The notes under the pieces are model-generated. The model did no database searches and was not told the DNA's origin. It saw nothing but the letters and a program-made list of their open reading frames with translations. A program made the translations under genes and the position numbers. From NCBI GenBank assembly GCA_958450365.1, contig CAUEEP010000936.1, positions 1,239,001 through 1,303,000 of the forward strand: 64,000 bases of DNA, read 5' to 3'. Source of the DNA: Mesorhabditis belari. Taxonomy: Eukaryota > Nematoda > Chromadorea > Rhabditida > Rhabditidae. Position 1 is the stretch's first letter, and each line of letters begins with the position of its first letter. This document shows, in pieces, positions 55,001-64,000 of this stretch.

Positions 55001-58000
55001 CATCTAGATCAAGAAAGCCAAGAAGCCCAAAATGTATTTATCCAATTTATCTAAAAACGAAGAAAAGCGAATTTCTTCAATAAGCGCCAAGACTTTCAAT
55101 GGTTTTTCTGATGCTAAATCTGAATTTGAATTAAATCCTTGACCTCGACACTTTGCGTGGCTGTATCTCCAAAACTAGTGAGTCGATTTTGAACATTTTG
55201 GTGTCATTTTGTAGAGCAAGATTTATAGATTCCTAAAGTGAAGCCAAATCTGGAAAAAGTTAATTTAGTAAAGAAATATAAAGTCAGTTCGGATTCGGAC
55301 TGTCTGTTTGCTTTTCTGTCATTTTCTCAGCCGTGTTTTGATCAATAAAGCTAAAATTTCTAAAAAACCTTAGAATATATTGTAGTTGTGCCATTTAAGA
55401 TAAAAATTTAAAAAGTGGAAATAGAGTGACGTCGAACCCTGGGTCGAACCCGGATCGTGTGGGCCGTAGAAATGCGCGCTACTGAATGCGCGATGAACTG
55501 CGCCGCTGTTAAGCGGGGTGGCTGCCATTTTCTCAGCCGTTTTCTCAGCCGTTTTCTCGGCGGGTTTTTGTCAGGCGGATCTTTCAGCTAGTTTAAAAAC
55601 GATTCAAAGAACAAACCCCAATTTTGTCTAGGTGCCGACGAATGACGACGGAGAACCGAACGAGGGCGAATATGGAGGATTAGCTGAAGAGACATCGACA
55701 GGAGGTGGAGGACTCATCGGAACGATTCTCAATTTGATCTCTCTTGGAGCAAAGAAAGCCAAAGAGGGACCAAAGGCGACGAATGAATCCGATGCAAAAT
55801 CGCTTGCCGCCGGAGTCTCGAATTTGTTGGGTGGAGAGAACAGCCCGATTCCGATGAAGAACTTCTTCTCCGGAGCTTTGTACAAGGTTTGGCTATGCTT
55901 CTAAGATTTGGCTATGATTCTAAGGTTTAGCTATGATTCTAAGATTTGGCTATGATTCTAAGGTTTAGCTATGATTGTAAACTCAAGAGTAAGGTCAAGA
56001 AATATGTTAAAAAAGATCAAATTGTCAGAAGAATTTAATTTTTCTTCTTTTGTTGGCTGTTTATGTTGAATTCTCTCTTTGTCAGATCTCAAAGACATAT
56101 TTGAATGCTTTAGAACCTAGTCAGAATCTTGAATTCTAAACATATCGTGACAGAATCTTGAATTCTAAACAATTCTTTCAAAAAGATACTTCCATAGACA
56201 ATGCATACATTCCAGGCTCTCACCGCTGGGTCAATTCTTAAGAATGACACCGACTCCAGCTCGAACAACACCGAACTCACCGATGCTCAGAAGTCAGCTA
56301 TTGGAGGTCAGCCAGATCAAGATTTAAAAGAAAAAAAGCTATAAATATCTATAAATATCTATAAATATCTATTCAGAGAACTTGGAAATGATTCAAAACC
56401 TGATCATCCAACCAAGCTCACCCCTTTGCACTTCTAAACCCGATCCAGTTGATTTTGACTTTTATGCCATTCTCGGTCAATGGTATCAGGTGAATTTTAA
56501 TTTGCAATAGTTGAATTGGGAAGATAAAACATGATCGGCTATTTCATTGCATTGTTGGTCTTTTGTGAAAGCTATTTGTCTCTTATCAAAAGTTATCTAT
56601 ACATTTTAAATCAGCTTTAAATATCTACAAATAAGAAGTATTTGGAGTTGGGATCCCAAGTTAGACCATTCCATTGCAGGTCTTTTGTGCAAACGCAGAT
56701 CTTTGGTTGATCGTTTTGCTGATTCAAAAAGACTTTTGACGAACTCTAGTTGTCTATGAGAGAAGAAAATAAACAACTTAATTGCCCACTTCTCTGATTT
56801 TTTAATCTTTCGAATCCACGACCTCTCGCTTAACGGACTCGCTTACCGGGCCAACGCTCTACCAATGAGCTACAGACATTTATCTAATTGCTGCTTGAAT
56901 GGGCCTCATGCTTTATTTTATGACGAATTCAATTGTCATTTTTGTCTCAAATCGAATCGCAATTTGACTTTTTAGGTGGTCTACTCACCTCCACTTTCTC
57001 ATGGACCGTGCAGTATGGTTGCCTATAAGAAACTCAGCGAAGTCAACAATGGAGGTAGAATGAATACCGTAAATACTGTAATAGTACGCCACTGCCCTCG
57101 TACAGTCGCGTAGTCGCAAAAGTTTTTTCGTATTTCATTTTTTTCAAAGCGCCCGTACTTTCAAAAAATGTGTCTTTGGTATCAAAAAATAGCCCTGAAT
57201 TTCAGCTATTTTTTGATATCTAAGTGCGCATCGTAGCATAAACCAGTGTCGAGAAAAACTCGTTCAAAGTTAGACTACACAACACTCCGCACCGTCATTA
57301 TGGGGGTGGGGTCCAGAAGCTTTTTAGTATTTCATTTTTTGCAAAGCACCCGTACTTTCAAAAAATGCGTCTTTGGTATCAAAAAATAGCCCTGAAATTC
57401 AGGGCTATTCTTTGATACCAAAGCGCGCATCATAGCATAAACCAGTGTCGAGAAAAACGCGTTTTTTCGGGATTGTTGCGTAGTCTAACTTTAAACATTC
57501 CGTTCTCCGCGCTGCTTTATGCTACGATGCGTGCTTTAGTATCAAAAAATAGCCCTGAATTTCAGCTATTTTTTGATACCTAAGCGCGCATTGTAGCATA
57601 AACCAGTGTCGAGAAAAACTCGTTCAAAGCTAGACTACACAACACTCCGCACCGTCATTATGGCGGTGGGGTACTATTAAAGTATTTACGGTAAGTAGTA
57701 ATTGAAAGAAATTATAGTATTGTTCATATAGAGCTGTTATTAGTACTGTTATGAAATTAGAAAATATGGTAATTTAAAGAATCCAGTCGCTAAAAAAAAG
57801 GTAGACTTATGCTCTACTTCTTTGCTTCTTTTGACTCTATTTTAAATGTGATCTATAAAATGATTTATCTATAAAAAGTCAAATTTTGTACCTGATAATG
57901 TATTGAAAAGATTTCAGGATTTTAAATTTGGATTTTAGGAGCTGGTAGCTTGTTCGAGACTTTCGAATATTCTACCGATGGCACTCCATACGGAAAACCG

Positions 58001-59807
58001 ATGATCTCATCCGGGTACGCGCTTGTGAAATCCCCAGGAGAGCTTTTAATGAGAACATCGGGAAGCAAAGAGGACGTCAATAGTGAGCTCCTCTATCAAA
58101 CTATTCAACTCCTCGTTTAGTTCACGTTCTCCACGTCGGCCCACTCAATTCAAATAGTGAGTACGAGTATGTGGTGATGTCGACGAATTGCAATTATCCA
58201 CTCTACGTCTTTGCAAGGGATCCAATTGTTTATAAGCAGGTGGAAAAGTTAACCCTAGTGATTTAGCATTAATGTATTCGACAAAAGGTTCACCGCTGAA
58301 AAGCAACAAAATCAAACTAAAGTCAAATGACAGGTTAAGCAAGGTCAAAGTCTGGTCAAAAGGTTCAGTCTGGGTCCACCAACTGCTAAATTTAGAAAAA
58401 AAGAGGTAAATTTAGCAAACAGAGCTAAATTTGGCTAAATTTTTGGGCTCACCAAGCTTAGGTTTAGGTTTTGGTTCACCAAGCTTAAGCTTAGGCTTAG
58501 GTCCATCAAGCTTAGGTCCATCAAGCTTAGGTCCATCAAGCTTAGGTCCATCAAGCTTAGGTTCACCAAGCTTAGGCTTAGGTTCACCAAGCTTAGGCTT
58601 AGGTCCATCAAGCTTAGGTCCATCAAGCTTAGGTCCATCAAGCTTAGGTTCACCAAGCTTAGGCTTAGGTCTATCAAGCTTAGGCTTAGGTCCATCAGGC
58701 TTAGGCTTAGGTCCATCAAGCTTAGGCTTAGGCTTAAGTTAACCAAGTCTTTTTGGTGAACCTTGGATTTTGCTAAACATCTCCGAGAGTGTTTAGCAGT
58801 GCTGCCAGCTCCGAAACACCTATAGCTCTGCTTTGGACAAAGATATCAAAAAAAAACTCTTCACAGATTCGAACTCCGACATACTTAAGCTATAAAACAA
58901 GCCGAATTTAGCTAATTTTGAGCACATAAACTTACCTTTATCTGGCTCAGAATATTCAGCCTACAAGAAACAAAACTCAATTTGCTAAATTTGGCAAAAT
59001 TGTGACGTTTAGCACTTAGCATTTAGCATTTAGCAAGGCTAAATTGGTAGATCGATTTAGCAAAATTGGTAAATGTTAAACTGCTAAATCCGTTTAGCAA
59101 AATTGCTAGAAGGTAAATTGGTAAATGCTAGATTATAAATGGTGGATAAATGGTGGTTTGGTGGATCTAGTCAGTTTTAAACCTTTGTCCAGCAAAGCCA
59201 AACCTATCCAAAGCCTAACCAACCCAACCAATGTCAGAAGATAAAATTGGCCTCAAGATTTCTTGAAAAATTGTCTCGGAAACAACCCTGATTCTGCTAT
59301 CAGTTAGATCAACCAACTCTCAATCAAACTGCTTCCAATTTCACCCCAATAGTGCTCGAACAAGTCTTAAGTCATGATGTGGTTGGGGAAAGTTCCGGAG
59401 GGATGGGGGGCACAGGATTTTATTTTTTTTTTCAACAAGCCTATCCGCCACTTCCACTATTTTGTAGTTCGGTGCAGGTCTTTTTTTCATCCAAATCAAG
59501 TCCGAAACGTGGGGGGATATGTTTGCACCGTGTGCCAGATCGCGTTTTTTCTTAAGAAACACATGTTTAGAACGCAAAATGGGGCTGTCACGCAGAAATC
59601 AAAAATCAATTGTTTAAGAATAGTTTGCTCTAACCATTCTTGACTAATTGACAAGTGAAATCTTTTCAGAAATACGAGGCTGAGGTGACTGAGCTGATGG
59701 AGAAGAAAGGTTGGGTGAATGGCTTCTCAAAGCTCTTAAACATTGTCTCCTCTGTTGACAGCGGTATGTGCACTTTCCCGCCATCACTCTTCAATCTTCA
59801 AGGATAA
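52055..59807 (+). CDS. Secreted lipocalin-domain protein C
   Basis: Fourteen exons: 52055-52137, 53661-53756, 53995-54125, 54332-54429, 54492-54611, 54737-54847, 55632-55886, 56216-56306, 56377-56489, 56976-57054, 57939-58082, 58121-58239, 59670-59763, 59803-59807, total 512 aa. Signal peptide MYLLLGTVMVLGVVRA, then ~320 residues of Pro/Gly/Ser-rich sequence, then the lipocalin-like domain: FYAILGQWYQVVYS, CSMVAYKKL, SSGYALVKSPG, IHVLHVGPLN, YVVMSTNCNYPLYVFARDP, KYEAEVTELMEKKGWVNGF. The intron at 54430-54491 begins GC. The last intron (59764-59802) is a multiple of three and stop-free, so retention would add 13 residues without changing frame. Introns hold mariner, SINE-like, foldback and minisatellite sequences, with the TIR element at 57065 separating two domain exons. 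Confidence 0.87.
52254..53170. mobile_element. Mariner MITE containing the 350-bp repeat
   Basis: The element starts TATTGGGTTGGTGAATTG and finally ends CAATTCACCAACCCAATA at 53170. Its right terminus is split: 52766 breaks off at TTTTCAATTG and the repeat at 52780-53140 (copy 2 of 48815) intervenes. The repeat was therefore inserted into, or copied into, the MITE. It lies in gene C intron 1. Confidence 0.75.
53795..53955. repeat. 10-bp CGATTTAAAC minisatellite
   Basis: About fifteen units in gene C intron 2, with T/C variation (TGATTTAAAC). Confidence 0.9.
54165..54315. repeat. 10-bp CAGTTTTAAA minisatellite
   Basis: About fourteen units in gene C intron 3, decaying to TAGTTTTAAA at the right end. 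Confidence 0.9.
55030..55560 (-). repeat. SINE-like element in gene C intron 6
   Basis: On the minus strand GATCCGGGTTCGACCC (55436-55470 region) is a B-box, preceded by GGCGCAGTTCATCGCGC, which resembles an A-box. The following body includes AGTCCGAATCCGAACTGAC, related to the GAATCCGAATC core of the 48815 repeat. No acceptor-stem pairing is evident. Confidence 0.45.
55893..55980. repeat. 18-bp GGCTATGATTCTAAGATT repeat
   Basis: Four to five copies lie at the start of gene C intron 7, beginning at the donor. Confidence 0.8.
56815..56885 (-). other. tRNA-like pseudogene
   Basis: The minus strand has a perfect D-arm (TAGCTCATTGGTAGAGC), then GTTGGCCCGGTAAGCGAG, a duplicated GTTAAGCGAG segment, and AGGTCGTGGATTCGA (T-arm). 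The anticodon stem is disrupted by the duplication and the 3' acceptor strand is not visible. It is related to Thr/Asn-type tRNAs but not functional by eye. It lies in gene C intron 9. Confidence 0.6.
57065..57693. mobile_element. Foldback element, TACCGTAAATACTGTAATAG family (copy 3)
   Basis: Intact TIRs lie around repeated inverted blocks. It begins ten bases after a gene C exon donor (57055) and fills much of intron 10. Confidence 0.85.
58440..58745. repeat. 15/21-bp minisatellite with TTAGGC hexamers
   Basis: Basic unit AAGCTTAGGTCCATC (15 bp) alternates with 21-bp units that carry an extra TTAGGC. Runs such as TTAGGCTTAGGC match the nematode telomere repeat. It lies in gene C intron 12. 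Confidence 0.85.
58746..59660. other. Remainder of gene C intron 12
   Basis: Low-complexity TTTAGCAAAATTGG-type sequence (58980-59110) is followed by unique sequence. Frames at 59341-59643 have no recognised motif. Confidence 0.35.
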
Positions 59808-60220
59808 ATTCTATAAATTCTCCTTCTCATTACAATAGGATTTTCATATTTTATCGATTTTATCGATTTTAAAATAAGTCTTTCAATTTTTTTCCTCTTG
59901 CTAGCCGGGCATTTGTGCATTATTTTTGTACATAGATAAGAATTTTTTAACTAAACTTTATTACGTGAAAGATCTTTACCAAAAAAATTCGCATTCCAAC
60001 TCGTTTTTTCTTTTATTTTTTATGTGTTTGGATTTTTTTTGAATAAAATCTTTTTAAAAGCTTAAAACTTTAACAATAGAAATCAGAAAGTCAAAATTGT
60101 ATGAACTCTTGCGAATTTCAGACTTAGAAACAAAGTCTGAAACGTAATAAGTTCTAATTGATTTTCCACCAGATAAACCCCTATCCGATTCAATAGAAAT
60201 GAAAAGCGGATAGTAACGAA
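59808..60220. terminator. 3' flank of gene C
   Basis: T-rich sequence with AATAAA at about 60041. No other gene is seen. Confidence 0.35.
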
Positions 60221-60300
60221 TGGTGGTTGGGACCGGAGTCGAACCAGGATCGCCTGCTTTAGAATCGAGACGCTTAGCCACTTGACCAAAGCTGAAAGCT
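60221..60300 (-). other. tRNA-like pseudogene
   Basis: The minus strand contains TTGGTCAAGTGGCTAAGCG (A-box/D-arm) and CCTGGTTCGACTCCGG (T-arm/B-box), but the 3' CCCAACC has no pairing partner at the 5' side and the anticodon stem is unpaired. Both internal pol III promoter boxes look intact, so transcription is possible. Confidence 0.6.
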
Positions 60301-60317
60301 GTCGGGAGGGACAAGAA

Positions 60318-60960
60318 AGGGCTTATGACTGAAAGGAAAGGAGAAAACTGGCTAATAGCAAAAATTAGGAGATTGTTAGAATGCTGAATCTATAGACTAT
60401 AGATAACTGAATATCTTATTCATTCTATAGATTTACTACATAAAATTTCGATGTAAATCCAAGTAGGATCGATTTAACACCATTCTGGGTGAGAACGGAG
60501 CGCTTATGACTGAAAGAAAAGGAGAAAACTGGCTAATAGTAAAATTAGGAGATTGTTAGAAAACTGAATCTATAGATCTATAGATCTATAGACTATAGAG
60601 TTATCTATAGACTACAGATAACTGAATAAGATATTCAGTTATCTATAGATCTATAGATCTATAGCTCTTATCCATCAGGTATTCAGTTATCGATAGTCCA
60701 TAGATCTATAGATCTTATTCATAAGATATTCAGTTATCTATAGTCTATAGTTATATAGATCTTATTCATAAGATATTCAGTTATCTATAGAGTTATCTAT
60801 AGTCTATAAATCTATAGATCTTATTCACAAGATATTCAGTCATTTATAGTCTATATATCTATAGATCTATAGACTATAAATAACTCTTATCTTAGACTTA
60901 TTCATTCTATAGGTTTACTAGATAAAATTTCGATGGAAATACAAGTAGGAGCGATTTAAC
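60318..60960. repeat. CTATAGATCTATAG palindromic array
   Basis: Irregular CTATAGAT/ATCTATAG and AAGATATTCAGTTATC units occur. A flanking block with GGAGAAAACTGGCTAATAG repeats at 60340 and 60523, and TTTCGATG-x-AAAT-x-CAAGTAGGA at 60448 and 60928. Confidence 0.8.
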
Positions 60961-61479
60961 ACCAAAAGAAACCCTCGTTTTTTGATAAAAATCAATTTTA
61001 AATCAAATCAAATCTGAAAACTTGCTCTTTTTTTCTTGATATATTATTGAAAATCATATAAATTTTGATTATATATGATCAAAATTAGATAAATTTTGGC
61101 TTTTTTATCATAAAAATCATATAAATGTAAGCTGTATTCGTTTAAAAAAGCTCATTTTCAACTTTCAATTTGATCGCTGAGTCAAAAATCAAAAAAAATC
61201 ATGTTTCTTTGTTTTTTCTTTTGAATTTTACAGAAAAGAAATAAAAGATTTGTTAAAGATTTTGTTTAAAAGTAAACTTTGCTTGAATTGAAATCAATTC
61301 CTCGTTATCTCTGATCGTTAGTCATTCAATTCAACCATTACCAACTCTGAACATTCACTACAAATCCACTTCCCCATATTTGAATATCATTTTGATCCGA
61401 AAGCTATCATTTTGTTACTTTCAGTGAAAGTTCATTGAATGGATTTAAAGCTCTTTTTCTATCCAGAGAATTTAGGCCA
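60961..61479. other. AT-rich upstream sequence of gene D
   Basis: Contains repeated TCATATAAATTTTG-like motifs at 61045-61125. No gene is seen. Confidence 0.4.
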
Positions 61480-61680
61480 TTGAAAAGAGAGATAGTCGTA
61501 GTCTGACTGTTCCTTTTCCCCCAAATATCCGCTCTTTTTCAGACTCTAGTCCTCTTCTCCCTTGTCCTCTTTTCTCTGAAAGCTTAACGGTCACCGGATT
61601 TCTCTTTTCAGCTCTGAAATTTCTCTCTTTCAAAAAGAAAACTCAACTTCTAGATTTCACTTTTCACCTTTTCATTGTAC
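61480..61680. promoter_or_regulatory. GA/CT-rich block upstream of gene D
   Basis: AAAAGAGAGATAGTCGTAG is followed by CT-rich sequence 15-210 bp before the ATG, paralleling genes A and C. Confidence 0.35.
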
Positions 61681-61691
61681 TTTTATCTATT

Positions 61692-64000
61692 ATGCGGTTA
61701 TTGTACTTGGCCCCATTGTTGGGACTCATCTCTGCCGCTCCAGCTGGAAATGATGTAGAAAAGGTAGGCTTAAGTTTGAGAAAAAAAAAGTCATAACTTT
61801 CATTTGCCTTTATTTAAAGACAGTTTTCAGCTACCCCCACCAATTAAGCCCGAAGAACCCGTGGAACCGATCAATCAACAATTGAACGAGAAGCAACGAC
61901 AGGATTTAGCTAAGGTTAGTGTTATGCAAAGAAAAGCGATCGTATTTGTAAAAAGAAACCTTCAAAATCTGGCATTATAAGTGAGGATTGATTGCTTTCA
62001 ATACTATGTATGCTTTAAAAAGATCCCGGAAGTCAATTAGTATACGGAAACGGTGATACACTACTGGACAATGAGATATCATATTTGAAAAAAGATCGTC
62101 ACTTTCGCGCGCCTGTAACTCTCTTGTCTTTACCGTATTTCTAAATATTAATATTACCATTGTGTAGCCCTTGAAAAGAGCTTTCAGAAAATGTATAACA
62201 CTAATAGTTTCAACTCAAAGACAAGGGAGTTACAGACGCGCGAAAGTGACGATCGTTTTTCAAGTGATCATCGTTTTTCAAATATCATATTTCATTGTCC
62301 AATACTGTATCTGCTGGAAAAAGATTTAACACCGATGATGTATAACACCGATAATGTATAACACTAATAGTTTGAACTCAAAGACAAGGGAGTTACAGAA
62401 GGTGACGATCGTTCTTCAAATATCATATTTCATTGTCCAGTAGGGTCCAGCTCCAGCTCCAGAGCTCCAGAGTTTCAGCTCCAGAGATTCAGAGCTCCAG
62501 AGTTTCAGCTCCAGAGCTCCAGAGATCCGGGGCTCCAGAGTTCCAGAGCTCCAGAGCTTCAGTAGCTCCAACTCCAGAGTTTTTCAGCGCGCGCAAAAGT
62601 GACGGTCGTTTTTCAAATATCATATTTCATTGTCCAGTACTATATCTACTGGAAAAAGTTTTAACACCGATAGATTTTATTGATTTTATCGAATCTGTAA
62701 GCTTTATTAATGACATTTAAACAAAAAGAGCAACTTTTTAAAGCACTAACTGTTGATTTGAAAGCTTTGAAGCTTTGAAGATCGTTCAAGCTTCAGAAAT
62801 TCTTGCTTAAACGAAAACCAAAAAAAACATTGCAATGGTTAACTATTCAAAGGAAAATTCAGCTTTCATTTCTTTATTTAGAAAGATTTTTTTGAAAGCC
62901 TGGCATGAAATTGTTTATATTTCTAGGTAGGTGAGGTTGCTGAGAGTATTCTGGCAAGGATGGGCTTCCGAGGTGATATGAGAAGAGCTCCCACATCATT
63001 TGCACAAAATGAAGATCTCAACTCGATTGTTGAAGAAGCAAACTCGAATAGAGTCAATTTACAAGGTTTTTCCACTAATTATCTAACAAATTTGTCGAAT
63101 TATTTAATGAACTTTAGGCATTGCATCTGGACAGATCGCTGGATTGGCTCCAATTCCTGTGCCCGGTTTCCCAGGACCACAAGATATCCCGACGATCCCC
63201 GGAGTGAATACAATTCCCGGATTAAGCAATTTCAACTATCTTGTCAGTAATTGAACAAAAGAATATTATTAAAGTATTAAGCTATTAAACTATTAAGCTT
63301 ACAAAACCATTAACCATTTATCTGTTTAGGTTGGTCAACTTGTCCCTCAGATGATTCCACCAGCGAACACCTTACTCGGCTCATCGATCAGCCGAATTCT
63401 GCCAAAGGTTGGCTTTAGTTCTTGAATGTTTTTTTGTGTTCTATTCTATCTAGAGAAACGTCTTCTATCTAGAGCACAGAAGTCTTTATTTTTAGCTTAT
63501 TTACAGCTTATTACAGCTTACAGCTTACAGCTTATTTACAGCTTATTACAGCTTACAGCTTACAGCTTATTTACAGCTTATTTACAGCTTACAGCTTACA
63601 GCTTATTTCCAGCTTATTTACAATTCCAGGACTCTGCCAAAAACTTGGCTAAAGATGTCTTCAAAGCGATTCACCCAGCTGCAGAGAATGTCGATGTGGC
63701 ACGAATGATGGGCAGATGGTTTCAAGTTAGTTTAATTTCAAAAAAAGTTGCATAGTTGAATAAACATTATCAGAATAAAGCTTAAAACTGATAGAGTATT
63801 AGATTTAATGTAATTATTAGACTGTCCAGAAAGTCTTTTCGTTTCTTTTCGTAAAAATCACAAATTCACCAATTGCCAGAATGCTCCTTGCTTACATAAA
63901 ATCCCCTAAACTTTTTAGGTGATCAACAGCCCTCATGTAATCCGTGAAGCCTGCACCATTTCACATTGTATGTTTTTTATAGTTTTATATAGTTTATTCG
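61692..64000 (+). CDS. Secreted lipocalin-domain protein D (3' end beyond window)
   Basis: Exons 61692-61763, 61831-61914, 62927-63065, 63118-63242, 63330-63407, 63630-63725 and 63919-63967 join in frame; the coding sequence continues past 64000. Signal peptide MRLLYLAPLLGLISAAPA, then a Pro-rich region (LPPPIKPEEPVEP, IAGLAPIPVPGFPGP), then the start of the lipocalin-like domain at ARMMGRWFQVINSPHVIREA, CTISH. The phase-1 donor right after ISH matches the homologous intron in A, B and C. Introns hold a MITE and two low-complexity arrays. Confidence 0.85.
62057..62308. mobile_element. Palindromic MITE, ACTGGACAATGAAAT family (copy 3)
   Basis: Same family as 39376 and 39745. Partial copies follow at about 62350-62443 and 62585-62641. 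It lies in gene D intron 2. Confidence 0.85.
62445..62585. repeat. AGCTCCAGAG array
   Basis: Irregular 10-12 bp units of GCTCCAGAGTTCCAG type lie between two partial MITE copies. Confidence 0.85.
63490..63620. repeat. TTACAGCTTA array
   Basis: About ten units of TTACAGCTTA or TTTACAGCTTA in gene D intron 5. Confidence 0.9.

Noticed and set aside
58431..58746. Gly/Leu/Ser-rich 103-residue proteins on both strands
   Set aside because: Artefact of the 15/21-bp intronic array with periods divisible by three.
13351..63620. Possible CRISPR arrays among the short repeats
   Set aside because: Repeats are directly adjacent with no unique spacers, and the DNA is eukaryotic.

Overview
This is eukaryotic DNA, almost certainly from a rhabditid-like nematode. 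The genes have many very short introns (often 36-45 nt) ending in TTTAG or TTTCAG, acceptor-like AGs sit just before several start codons (possible trans-splicing), and the repeats include several mariner families. The host proteins best match nematode or general metazoan families. I reconstructed genes by joining exons in frame by eye. No alignment or database search was run, so family names rest on recognised motifs.

0-11.4 kb (+ strand, gene-dense): after transposon debris (foldback elements, mariner, LINE-like and Merlin remnants) come a broken METTL13-like methyltransferase (about 4.02-4.74 kb), a complete PP1-like Ser/Thr phosphatase (4774-6506, 358 aa), a complete tyrosine-phosphatase-like protein whose catalytic cysteine is replaced (7630-10034, 548 aa), and a decayed FIGL-1/fidgetin-like AAA ATPase (about 10.3-11.38 kb). 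All four point the same way and may once have formed an operon.

13.7-20.5 kb (- strand): an ERGIC1 (ERV41-type cargo receptor) gene, 290 aa, whose introns are packed with mariner relics and non-autonomous elements. 21-26.1 kb is a transposon and tandem-repeat zone without a convincing gene. 26.5-30.6 kb (- strand) holds a small single-pass membrane protein with a Cys-rich ectodomain. 30.6-38.8 kb is mostly minisatellites, foldback elements and unidentified AT-rich sequence.

38.8-64 kb (+ strand): four tandem paralogues of secreted proteins with a lipocalin-like C-terminal domain: A 38852-45194 (580 aa), B 47005-49973 (284 aa), C 52055-59807 (512 aa) and D 61692 to beyond the window end. A, C and D carry a long Pro-rich N-terminal region that B lacks. 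Their introns host private 10-15 bp minisatellites, palindromic elements and tRNA-like (SINE-like) fragments. Between B and C lies a four-fold repeated module combining a GATA-type site, a full CRE octamer and an E-box, which may be a regulatory array for this cluster.
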